64,000 nucleotides of DNA from Sediminihabitans luteus (GTDB taxonomy: Bacteria; Actinomycetota; Actinomycetes; Actinomycetales; Cellulomonadaceae): the NCBI RefSeq assembly GCF_002797595.1, contig NZ_PGFE01000002.1, positions 124,001 through 188,000 on the forward strand, read 5' to 3'. The position numbers were made by a program, and so were the translations under genes. The number at the start of each line of letters is the position of its first letter. The first letter of the stretch is position 1. Below the pieces are notes generated by a model. The model was not told the origin of the DNA and did not search any database. It saw nothing but the letters and a program-made list of their open reading frames with translations. This document shows positions 29,641 through 37,739 of this stretch, in pieces.

Positions 29641-31743
29641 ATGGGCGAGGGTGCGGGACTCGACGGTGCGATCGACTACCACATCGTCAACTCGCTGGGC
29701 TGGGGATCGCTGCGGCCGCTCCAAGCCGCTGCCGTCCCCGCTGTTCGATCGGGCGACGACTGCATCCTCATCGCACCTACGGCAGGCGGCAAGACTGAGG
29801 CGGCGGTCTTTCCCCTGCTCTCCTCGATGGTGCAGGGAGAGTGGCGGGGGCTCACGATCCTGTACGTCACGCCCCTGCGAGCGCTGCTCAACAATCTCTA
29901 CCCACGAATCACCGCATACGGTGAATGGCTCGGGCGCACGGTCGGGCTCTGGCACGGCGATGTCGGCGACACGGAGCGCAAGCGACTGCTCGCCGAGCCC
30001 CCGGACATCCTGCTGACGACACCAGAGTCGCTCGAGGCGATGCTGGTCTCCCGGCGCGTCGACCACGACAGGTTCTTCTCCAACGTCCGGGCGATCGTCA
30101 TCGACGAACTGCATTCCTTCGCCGGATCTGACCGTGGCTGGCACCTGCTGGGGGTCCTCGCACGGTTGGAGCGCATCGCCGGTCGGTCGATTCAGCGGGT
30201 CGGGCTCTCGGCCACTGTCGGCAACCCGCAGGAGATCGGCCGCTGGCTTCAAGAGGGCGAGTTCGAAGCCACCAGCGCGCGAGAACTGCGCGTCGTCAGC
30301 GAACCGGTCGCGGCCTCTGCTCCGGAGCCCGAGGTGATGCTGGACTTCGTCGGGTCAGTGGCCAACGCAGCGAGAGTGATTGCGAAGCTTCATCGCGGAG
30401 AGAAGCGTCTCGTCTTCTGCGAATCGCGACGAGTCAGCGAACAGATCGCCTTCGAGCTCCGAGAGCTCGGCGTCGAGACCTTCGTCTCCCACTCGTCGTT
30501 GTCCGCCGAGGAGCGGCGGCGTTCCGAGCAGGCCTTCGCGGAAGCGCAGAACACCGTCATCGTCGCGACATCCACCCTCGAGTTGGGCATCGACATCGGC
30601 GATCTCGACCGCGTCATCCAGATCGACGCACCCCGGACCGTCGCTTCCTTCCTCCAGCGGCTCGGGCGGACCGGGCGACGACCAGGTACGACCCGCAACA
30701 CGCTGTTCCTCGCCACCAACTCCGATGCCTTCCTTGAAGCAGCCGGCTTGCTGCTCCTCTGGAAGCGCGGCTTCGTCGAGCCCATCACGCCGCCGCCGCA
30801 CCCCCTGCACCTGACAGCACAGCAGCTTCTCGCGTTGGCACTCCAGGAGGGCGCCTACGGGGCGTCCGCCTGGCGCGAGTGGTGGGGAGACCTCGCCCTC
30901 ATGGACGACGCCGAGGAGGTGCTCGACTACCTGCGTCATAAGGAGTTCCTCGTCGATGATGGCGGGCTCCTGATGATCGGGCCCGCGGCCGAGAAGACGT
31001 TCGGACGCCGCCACTTCATGGACCTTCTCAGCTCGTTCGACGCAGAGAAAGAATTGCGCGTCGTCGCTGGCAACAAGGAGATCGGGTTCATCTCGCCTCT
31101 TGCTCTACCACGGCAGGGTAGCGGCGAGAACAAGCCGATCCTCATGAACGGGCGGGCCTGGCGCATCGAGAACGTGAACTGGGAACGGTTCGAGGTCGTC
31201 GTCAGCCCCGTCCCCCACAAGGGTGACGTCCGATGGCACAGCGGCGCCATCGCCATGTCCTTCGAACTCATGCGTGCCCAGCGGGATGTGCTCCTGGGGG
31301 AGACGCCCGACGTCCCGATGTCTCGCCGCGCAGTCGAGCGCCTGGACCTCGTGCGCGAGGTGCGCGCGGATCAGGTTGCCCCTGACAGGCTGGTTGTCAC
31401 CCGGTCAGGGCACGATCTGCACTTCTGGACGTGGGCGGGCCTCAAAGCCAACCAGACCATCCGTGCAGGACTCGACGGTCCAGGAGGGGAGTCGTACAAC
31501 GACGTCATGGTGCTTCGAGGCGTGGGCGACCTCGGCCGACTCTCCGACGTCGAGTTCGAAAACGTCCTCCCACATGTACCGCCAGACATGGTCGACACCC
31601 TCAAGTTCTCCGCAGCGCTCCCGGAGCGGACCGCGGTACGGACACTTTCGGAGCGCTTCGCGGATCGTGAGGGTGCCGACCTTGTTGCCGTCGACGCGAG
31701 ACAGGTGCCGTCATTGAGACTTGACGGCGTCGAATCGACCTAG
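29641..31743 (+). CDS. brxHI: BREX type 2 DEAD/DEAH helicase BrxHI
   Basis: A 700-residue Lhr-like superfamily 2 helicase. Walker A is APTAGGKTEAA at residues 45-55, motif II is VIDELHSFAG near 152-161, motif III is GLSATVGN near 189-196, STLELGIDIGDLDRVIQID near 311-329 is motif V, and FLQRLGRTGRRPG near 338-350 is motif VI. It is the last gene of the BREX operon. Its stop (31741-31743) overlaps the stop of the convergent gene at 31740-32222, so transcription ends tail to tail with no spacer. Confidence 0.94.
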   Translation: MGEGAGLDGAIDYHIVNSLGWGSLRPLQAAAVPAVRSGDDCILIAPTAGGKTEAAVFPLLSSMVQGEWRGLTILYVTPLRALLNNLYPRITAYGEWLGRTVGLWHGDVGDTERKRLLAEPPDILLTTPESLEAMLVSRRVDHDRFFSNVRAIVIDELHSFAGSDRGWHLLGVLARLERIAGRSIQRVGLSATVGNPQEIGRWLQEGEFEATSARELRVVSEPVAASAPEPEVMLDFVGSVANAARVIAKLHRGEKRLVFCESRRVSEQIAFELRELGVETFVSHSSLSAEERRRSEQAFAEAQNTVIVATSTLELGIDIGDLDRVIQIDAPRTVASFLQRLGRTGRRPGTTRNTLFLATNSDAFLEAAGLLLLWKRGFVEPITPPPHPLHLTAQQLLALALQEGAYGASAWREWWGDLALMDDAEEVLDYLRHKEFLVDDGGLLMIGPAAEKTFGRRHFMDLLSSFDAEKELRVVAGNKEIGFISPLALPRQGSGENKPILMNGRAWRIENVNWERFEVVVSPVPHKGDVRWHSGAIAMSFELMRAQRDVLLGETPDVPMSRRAVERLDLVREVRADQVAPDRLVVTRSGHDLHFWTWAGLKANQTIRAGLDGPGGESYNDVMVLRGVGDLGRLSDVEFENVLPHVPPDMVDTLKFSAALPERTAVRTLSERFADREGADLVAVDARQVPSLRLDGVEST

Positions 31744-32222
31744 CGGAAACCTGGCTGCTGCGCGTCGGTCATCAGCAAGACCGCAGCGATGGCTGCGGGA
31801 CCCCTCCACAGTCTGGTGCGCTTCCCGAGCAAGGATTCTTGAGCCCTGCCCGGAAACTCGTCAGTGAAGTACGTAGCAAGGGCGACCAGTTTCTGCGCTC
31901 CCATTGCGCGCACGAACATGTTCGCCTGGTGGTCAGGAAGGTGAAGGGCGACGGCCCAGGCCGCATCGACTGCGAGGGGGTAGCGGCTTCCGACCGTCTC
32001 CAATGCCAGTCGCTGGGCAAGCATCTCCGCCCCTGGGATGAACGTGCCGGCCGCGGAAGCGAAGCGGTCGATCAGTCCCGCGGCGATCTCTGCTTCCGCG
32101 CCGGAGCCACGGTTGTACCCGTACCGCCCGGCCCCGGCAAGCATCTGCTTCACCTCAGGAGTCTCCCGGTTGACACGCTTCCGTCTAGTCGAACTGAAGG
32201 AAAATCCCATAGAACTATCCAA
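31740..32222 (-). CDS. Hypothetical protein, convergent with brxHI
   Basis: 160 residues, not recognised. Third codon positions are mostly G or C over most of the frame and the sequence is protein-like (GAEAEIAAGLIDRFASAAG, LAVDAAWAVALHLPDHQANM), so it looks like a true gene. The N-terminus is uncertain: ATG 32222 gives a Ser/Arg-rich start, and a later GTG beginning VKQMLAGAGRYG could be the true one. No transmembrane helix or catalytic motif is evident. Its 3' end overlaps that of brxHI by two bases. Confidence 0.6.
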   Translation of the reverse strand: MDSSMGFSFSSTRRKRVNRETPEVKQMLAGAGRYGYNRGSGAEAEIAAGLIDRFASAAGTFIPGAEMLAQRLALETVGSRYPLAVDAAWAVALHLPDHQANMFVRAMGAQKLVALATYFTDEFPGRAQESLLGKRTRLWRGPAAIAAVLLMTDAQQPGFR

Positions 32223-32387
32223 TCCATGTCAAAGAACTCATAAGAGATGTCGTGGACGCGACGATACGGGCGATTCCGGACTTTGGGGAGGGTGAAACTG
32301 GATGGAGGCACCGAGGTGGGCCGGACCGGCACCGGTCACCCCGTATGGACGACAGACCCTGGGCACGCGCCTACGAACGAGGGACAA

Positions 32388-32412
32388 TGAACCGCCCTGG
32401 GCTTGTTGGAGG
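32388..32412 (+). repeat. Left inverted repeat of the IS3 element
   Basis: It starts TGAACCGCCCTGGG and matches 22 of 25 bases with the reverse complement of 33728-33752. The outer TG...CA ends are typical of IS3-family elements. Confidence 0.88.
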
Positions 32413-32441
32413 TTCCTGACCTTGGAAACGAGGATGGAGCC

Positions 32442-32786
32442 ATGCCGAAGGAGCAGGCGCCGGGCAAGCCGCAGACGCGGCGGTACTCGGATGAGGAGAA
32501 GGCCGCCGCGGTGCGGATGGTGCGGACCCTGCGAGCCGAGCTGGGGACCGAGCACGGCACGGTGCAGCGGGTCGCGACCCAGCTGGGCTACGGGGTCGAG
32601 TCGGTGCGTCAGTGGGTCAAGCAGGCCGAGATCGATGCCGGGCACGCCCCCGGGGTCACGACTGCGGAAGCACGGCGGATCCGGGAGCTCGAGCAGGAGA
32701 ACCGGGAGTTGCGGCGGGCGAACGAAATACTGAAGCGGGCCGCGAGTTTCTTCGGGGCGGAGCTCGACCGCCAGCACCGGAAGTAG
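32442..32786 (+). CDS. IS3-family transposase OrfA
   Basis: 114 residues with the OrfA helix-turn-helix (RRYSDEEKAAAVRMV ... VATQLGYGVESVRQWVKQ) and a leucine-zipper-like end (RIRELEQENRELRRANEILK, then RAASFFGAEL). The ATG at 32442 follows GAGGATGGAG. OrfA binds the element ends. The frame overlaps the start of the orfB frame, and a minus-one frameshift near 32750-32786 would give the full OrfAB transposase, as known for this family. No second copy lies in the window. Confidence 0.9.
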   Translation: MPKEQAPGKPQTRRYSDEEKAAAVRMVRTLRAELGTEHGTVQRVATQLGYGVESVRQWVKQAEIDAGHAPGVTTAEARRIRELEQENRELRRANEILKRAASFFGAELDRQHRK

Positions 32787-33721
32787 TCGCGTTCATCGAC
32801 GACAACCGCGGCGACGTCATCGACGGCGTGCGTCTCACAGTCGAGTCCATCTGCACCGTGCTGCGTGCGGCAGGGGTGCAGGTGGCTGTGAGCACGTACT
32901 ACGCCGCCAAGGCGCGCCCGCCCTCGGCGCGTGCGGTCCGCGACGCCGAGGTGGGCCCGATGCTGCGCACCCTGTGGGACGACAACTACCGCGTCTACGG
33001 GGCGCGGAAGCTGTGGAAGGCGGCACGCAGGGCGGAGCACGACGTGGGCCGTGACCAGGTCGCCCGCCTCATGCGCGGGCTCGGGATCCAGGGCGCGGTC
33101 AGGACGAAGCGGGTACGGACCACCCGCCCGGACCCCACCTCGGCGCGGCACCCGGACCTCGTCAAGCGGGACTTCACCGTGACCGGGCCGAACCAGCTGT
33201 GGGTCACCGATCTGACCTACGTCCCGACGTTCGCCGGCATGGCGTACGTGTGCTTCATCATCGACGCGTTCTCGCGGACGATCGTGGGGTGGCGGGTCGC
33301 GGCGCACATGCGCACCGAGATGGTGCTCGATGCGATCGAGATGGCCCGCTGGTCTCGTGGCACCCGCCTGACCGGGCTGCGGTGTCACTCGGACGCCGGA
33401 GCTCAGTTCACGAGCCTGCGCTACGGAGAGCGGCTCGCGGAGATCGGCGCAACGCCTTCGATCGGGACCGTCGGCGACTCGTACGATAACGCGCTCGCCG
33501 AGACAGTGAACGGCTACTACAAGGCCGAGCTGATCCGCGGACCCGCCCGGTCCGGGCCCTGGCGGACCGTGGAGGACGTCGAACTCGCGACGCTCGGGTG
33601 GGTCCACTGGCACAACCACCAACGGCTGCACGGCTACCTCGGCGACCTGCCGCCCGTCGAATTCGAAGGGAGGTTCTACGCGACTCAGCGGGGCCACGAA
33701 GCCCTGGTCGGAATCAAATGA
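32777..33721 (+). CDS. IS3-family transposase OrfB (DDE catalytic part)
   Basis: The rve integrase-core half of the transposase, about 315 residues. The DDE residues are seen in LWVTDLTYVP, RCHSDAGAQFTS and DNALAETVNGYYKAEL. The 5' limit is set where protein similarity begins (EVVAFIDDNRG) because no ATG, GTG or TTG sits there; the frame is open upstream to 32612 and is normally reached by minus-one frameshifting from orfA. No internal stop or frameshift is visible, so the element could still be active. Confidence 0.88.
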   Translation, partial: PEVVAFIDDNRGDVIDGVRLTVESICTVLRAAGVQVAVSTYYAAKARPPSARAVRDAEVGPMLRTLWDDNYRVYGARKLWKAARRAEHDVGRDQVARLMRGLGIQGAVRTKRVRTTRPDPTSARHPDLVKRDFTVTGPNQLWVTDLTYVPTFAGMAYVCFIIDAFSRTIVGWRVAAHMRTEMVLDAIEMARWSRGTRLTGLRCHSDAGAQFTSLRYGERLAEIGATPSIGTVGDSYDNALAETVNGYYKAELIRGPARSGPWRTVEDVELATLGWVHWHNHQRLHGYLGDLPPVEFEGRFYATQRGHEALVGIK

Positions 33722-33727
33722 CCAGAG

Positions 33728-33752
33728 CCTCCATCAGACCCAGGGCGGTTCA
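33728..33752 (-). repeat. Right inverted repeat of the IS3 element
   Basis: On the plus strand it ends CCCAGGGCGGTTCA, the reverse complement of the left end, with three mismatches in 25 bases. Confidence 0.88.
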
Positions 33753-34117
33753 TATCGGCCCCCGTGACGGACGCGCTCGACGGGGACGGCTTGCGCACAC
33801 TCGGAGCGCGCGCATCGACGCGCTCGGTTTGGTGCGGTGTGGGCTTGGCGCGTGCACCCCGGCGAGCAGTACTTCGCTCGACGGCGCAGACGTTCGACAT
33901 CGACGACGCGATCGCAGCCGTCGCGCGCGCAAGGCCGAGGGGCTGGAGGCTTCCATGACGCCAGCCCCTTGCGACGGGCGATGTAGTCACGCAAGGATGC
34001 GACGCTCACGCACCTTGGCGAGCAGTACCTTGCGGTCGACCGTCGGGCCGCAGGTGTCGGTGCCCTGCAGGTGACGTTGGCGCAGTGCCGGACCGTCTCC
34101 GGCGTCGAGGTGTTCAC
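33753..34117 (-). pseudogene. Cys-rich zinc-motif protein truncated by the IS3 element
   Basis: It reads from GTG 34117 leftward. Two repeats of a zinc-ribbon-like unit, CxxxxC then about 15-18 residues then YCSPxC, are complete (HCANVTC ... ARYCSPRC and PCARDGC ... AKYCSPGC). A third starts (RCARSEC ... RHGGRY), but at 33752 the IS3 end replaces the expected CSxxC. The frame then runs 18 bases into the IS and stops at 33734. The family is not recognised. A related decayed gene lies at 39634-40084. Confidence 0.65.
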
Positions 34118-34314
34118 GTCTGGGACATCGCAGTCGGGGGCCGAGCGTCGGGACCGATACCGGTCAACGAGTCACGTCACGCGACGCCGCCGATCTACAC
34201 GGGTGCAAGAGGCGCGTCACGAACTTTGGTGTCGGCGGTCTCCGTCGACGGCATCGACTCTAAAGAGGAGTTCGCGTGTCGTTCGAGCGGCTGTGAAGGT
34301 TTGCTCGGTCAAGC

Positions 34315-35721
34315 CCCTGGAAGTGGTGTAGCGCCCGGTGATCCTGGTGGGGTCAGGCGGAGAGTTCGAGGAGGGTGTCGGTGCCGACCTCCGTTCCGGG
34401 ATCGGTGACCGGGGTGAGGCGGCAGCGGTTCAGGAGGTCGAGGCCGAGGTAGCGGCGTCCTTCGGCCCATTCGTCGGCTGCTCGGCCAGGACGGCTCCCA
34501 CGAGACGCGCGATCGCGTCCCGGTTGGGGAAGATGCCCACCGCGTCGGTGCGGCGACGGATCTCCTTGTTCAACCGTTCGGCGGGGTTGTTCGACCAGAC
34601 TTGCGTCCAGACGTCCTTCGGGAAGCCGGTGAACGCCAGGATATCCGCGCGGGCGGCATCGAGGTGCTCGCCAACGGCGGGGAGCTTGCCGGCGACGTAG
34701 TCGAGCAGGCGGTCGAACTGCGCGTGCACCGCGGTGGCGTCGGGCTGGTCGTAGACCGAGTGCAGCATCGCCTTGACCGCGGGCCACAGGCTCTTGGGCG
34801 TGATGGCCATCAGGTTCGCGGCGTAGTGCGTCCGGCAGCGCTGCCAGGCCGTTCCCGGCAGGTTGGCCGCGATCGCCTCCACGAGGCCGGCGTGCGCATC
34901 GGAGGTGACGAGCCGGACTCCGGCCAGGCCGCGGGCGACGAGGTCGGCGAAGAACTCGTTCCATGCCGTCTTGGTCTCGGCGGTGGCCACCCGCATGCCC
35001 AGGACCTCGCGGTGCCCGTCACCGTTGACCCCGGTGGCGACGAGGACGACCGCGTTGATGACCCGGCCGGCCTCGCGGACCTTCATCGTCAGGGCGTCCG
35101 CGGCGACGAACGTGAACGGGCCTGCATCCCCGAGGGGTCGGTGCCGGAATGCCTCGACCTTCTCGTCCAGGTCCGCGGCCATCCGCGAGACCTGCGACGT
35201 GCTCAACGAATGGATGCCGAGGGCCTTGACCAGCTTGTCCATCCGCCGGGTGGACACACCCGCGAGGTAGCAGTCCGCCACGACGGTGATCAGGGCGGCC
35301 TCGGCCCGCTTCCTGCGCTCGAGCAGCCAACCCGGGAAGTAGGTCCCCGAGCGCAACTTCGGCACCGCGACGTCGATCGTGCCGGCCCGGGTGTCCAGGT
35401 CGCGATGCCGGTAGCCGTTGCGCTGCGCAGTCCTGCCCGGCGAGCGTTGGCCCCACTCCGCGCCCACGACCGCATCGGCGTCCGCGGACAACAGGGCGTT
35501 GATCACGGTCTGCAGCAGGTGGCGCATCAGATCCGGGGACGCCTCGGTCAGGGCCTCGCCAAGCAGGCCGGCAGGGTCGACAATGTGTGGTGCGGTCATC
35601 GTGATGCTCCGTTCGAGAGGACTGTGAAGGGTTGTTCTCGAAGGATCACGCGGTGGCCGCTCCACGTCTCGACGAAGAAGTCGACGACGATCCCGGCGAC
35701 CGCGCTACACCACTATCAGGG
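34315..35721 (-). mobile_element. IS256-family insertion sequence
   Basis: Imperfect terminal inverted repeats flank the element: CCCTGGAAGTGGTGTAGCGC at 34315-34334 and, reading inward from 35721, CCCTGATAGTGGTGTAGCGC (18 of 20 identical). It encodes one mutator-type transposase on the minus strand, which is frameshifted. I did not find a convincing 8-9 base target duplication, so the exact outer ends may be off by a few bases. Confidence 0.85.
34353..35599 (-). pseudogene. IS256-family (mutator) transposase with C-terminal frameshift
   Basis: From ATG 35599 the frame gives a normal IS256 transposase: ERRKRAEAALITVVADCYLAGV, FVAADALTMKVRE (first catalytic Asp), LVTSDAHAGLVEAI (second Asp), and WSNNPAERLNKEIRRRTDAV containing the catalytic Glu region. 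Near 34480 one base appears to be missing after GAVLAEQ. The usual tail (ADEWAEGRRYLGLDLLN ... LLELSA) continues in another frame to 34353, whereas the original frame stops at 34430. All catalytic residues precede the break, so activity may be weakened rather than lost. A sequencing error is also possible. Confidence 0.82.
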
Positions 35722-35762
35722 ACTCAACTCGTGGCCAGCCCGGCTGCAGGGACAATCTCTAG

Positions 35763-37277
35763 GTGACCTACAGATTCCATCCACGTAGAAATCAGTCAGC
35801 GCCACAGACATGGGACGGGTTCAGGCGTGCCATTCGGAAGGTGGATCGGGACACCCTGTTGATCGAGGCCGCGGGCGCAACTGCGGCCATCGCTCGGGGG
35901 GAGTTTGACGAGAATCATGCCAAAAGCGGACTGACGCCGTGGACCATCGGCGACGTCGCTCGTACCGCACTGGCCTGGGCGCGGTTCAATCGTCCAGAAG
36001 CGGACGCCGGAACGCTCATGCAGTTGTGCAACCAGAACATCCACATCGTCGACGAGGGTCTCCTCGGGAATCCAGAGTCGACGGAGGGTCTCGGGCAGGT
36101 TCTCTCGCGGCTGTACTTCGAGCAGTTCCCCAGCCAGACGTCTGTCATGGCATCAGTCGCCCGCGCACTCCTGCTCTTCGGGTCCGCCGCAGAGCACCCT
36201 CAGGACTTCAGTCCCAAGGCCATGACTCCGGGTTGGTTCGAGGCCATCACGGGTGGGTTGACGCTCGACGACTACGTCGAGGCAGTGTTTCTCATCACTG
36301 TGATGACTCAGTCGAACGGTGGGAGATTCTCCCTGAGTTGGCTTGAAGGGTCGGCCTTCGAAGGGCTGAAGGACGTCATCTCCTTCGACGTCCTGCGTCG
36401 GGTTTTCACCGAACATCTCGTGACGAACGTTACGGATTTCAAGGCCGTCAACAGGACTTTCCAGGAGCACCTGCCGCCCGCGCAGAAGAAGTTCGCATTC
36501 AATCCGCTGGCCGCCACACCATTCATCGAGGGAGTGGCGCCGATTCCGATTGCGCCTTGGGGACAGGCGATCATCCGGAAGGCAAGCCCACCTGCGATCT
36601 ACCATCTCGGTCTGAGGAAATTAGGCGGCGGCTTCGCGGACGACTTGGGAGCGGTCTTTCAGCACTACGTGGGCCGGCAGCTCGCGCTCGTCCACGGTGA
36701 GGTTCAGGTGGTAGGCGAACTCAAGCACGGCCCACAGCGTGAGCGCAAGGACTCCTGCGACTGGTTCCTCGATCTCCCTGGAATGCTCGTTCTTGTCGAG
36801 TGCAAGGCGCGCCAGCCCATCGAATCGCTGCGCATCGGGGGCTCCGACTGGATGAGTTCCGTCTCGGGCAGCATCGGGCATGCGATCCGCCAGCTCAACC
36901 GTTCGAGCGACGAGTTCGAGAGCATCTGCGCCGAGGAGCCACGTCTCGATCCGGGCAAGCCCCGCGTTGGTCTCGTCGTCACGCTGGAGCCGTTCTATGT
37001 CACTCAGAACTGGATCTTGGCCGAGCAGCTCCCGATGTCCGACATGCCGGTGGCGGTTCTGTCTGTCGGAGAACTTGAGACGCTGGTCGCGCTCTCGGCA
37101 GGAGAACTGGAAAGCACACTTGCTGAAGCGGCGTCGGGGGCCGAGGGCCGACTGATGCGGTTTACTCATGAGCCAGCGGCAGTTGACAAGGGCGAAAACG
37201 CGCTGCTCGCGACCACATGGGATTCCATCGATTTGTTCGCTCGGGTGGAGTCCGCCAAGGAACGGCTACAGGATTGA
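35763..37277 (+). CDS. Hypothetical protein with possible PD-(D/E)XK nuclease motif
   Basis: 504 residues, family not recognised. Near residues 327-348 it has SCDWFLDLPGMLVLVECKAR, an Asp, a hydrophobic strand and ExK, the PD-(D/E)XK layout, followed by a helix-rich region that could hold the conserved Gln. The first 300 residues are predicted helical with no motif. GTG 35763 lies just 42 bases after the IS256 end and has no strong ribosome site, so the native start may have been removed by the insertion. It is followed by a strong hairpin at 37501-37539. It could be a single-gene defence nuclease (inference). Confidence 0.7.
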   Translation: MTYRFHPRRNQSAPQTWDGFRRAIRKVDRDTLLIEAAGATAAIARGEFDENHAKSGLTPWTIGDVARTALAWARFNRPEADAGTLMQLCNQNIHIVDEGLLGNPESTEGLGQVLSRLYFEQFPSQTSVMASVARALLLFGSAAEHPQDFSPKAMTPGWFEAITGGLTLDDYVEAVFLITVMTQSNGGRFSLSWLEGSAFEGLKDVISFDVLRRVFTEHLVTNVTDFKAVNRTFQEHLPPAQKKFAFNPLAATPFIEGVAPIPIAPWGQAIIRKASPPAIYHLGLRKLGGGFADDLGAVFQHYVGRQLALVHGEVQVVGELKHGPQRERKDSCDWFLDLPGMLVLVECKARQPIESLRIGGSDWMSSVSGSIGHAIRQLNRSSDEFESICAEEPRLDPGKPRVGLVVTLEPFYVTQNWILAEQLPMSDMPVAVLSVGELETLVALSAGELESTLAEAASGAEGRLMRFTHEPAAVDKGENALLATTWDSIDLFARVESAKERLQD

Positions 37278-37739
37278 GGGTGTTCTCACCAGCGTGATCG
37301 GTGGGTTCCTCGTTGGGATGGAGCAGAACGAGGGCGGCGGCGGTGATCTTGAAGAGCGCTGCTCGAAAGGGGCACGCAGGGGGCACGACTCGCAGCCGCG
37401 GGAAGAGGAGTCGCGGAATATCAACGATTCTGGGCCCTCAATACTAGACGATCAACCTCTGACCGCCGGGACTGAGCGGTCGGTTCGTCCGTCCTGGTGG
37501 GAGGCCTTGACCTGCGGTGTCGCTGCGGGTCAAGGCCTCTTGCTGTACCAGGGTCTGGGTGGACGTTCGGGGCCGAGCGCGGGCAGGAATATTCGTTCCT
37601 TCGGGGGGCTGGCGGGCGCGAGGGCGCGCATCGTCGTGCCACGCCTTATCCCGGCCGTGGCCGTACGAAGGGCTCGGGGAAGGGCGCTGACGACGGAGGC
37701 GACGACGGCGCAGCGGACGACGGCGGGACGCCGCGAGGT
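37278..37739. other. Intergenic region between the nuclease-like gene and the integrase remnant
   Basis: 462 bases with no supportable gene apart from the hairpin at 37501-37539. A short direct repeat GGGGCACG occurs at about 37370 and 37382. Such a position beside an integrase could hold an attachment site, but I found no second copy of a candidate core. Confidence 0.4.
37501..37539 (+). terminator. Hairpin with perfect 12-bp stem
   Basis: GAGGCCTTGACC at 37501-37512 pairs perfectly with GGTCAAGGCCTC at 37528-37539 around a 15-base loop. Only a weak T-rich tail (TTGCT) follows. It lies between the 35763 gene and the integrase remnant and most likely ends the former transcript. Confidence 0.65.

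Larger units (their letters stand above)
32388..33752 (+). mobile_element. IS3-family insertion sequence, 1365 bp
   Basis: The element is bounded by imperfect inverted repeats beginning TGAACCGCCCTGGG at each end (32388 inward and 33752 inward), with 22 of the first 25 positions matching. It carries orfA and orfB in the usual minus-one arrangement. The flanks (acaa before, tatc after) are not a target-site duplication. Its right end interrupts a Cys-rich gene. Confidence 0.9.

Noticed and set aside
34601-35788. 395-codon plus-strand frame across the IS256 element
   Set aside because: It is antisense to the IS256 transposase, which has clear DDE motifs.
37278-37739. Possible tRNA or att site beside the integrase remnant
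   Set aside because: No tRNA cloverleaf could be drawn and no duplicated core sequence was found in the window.
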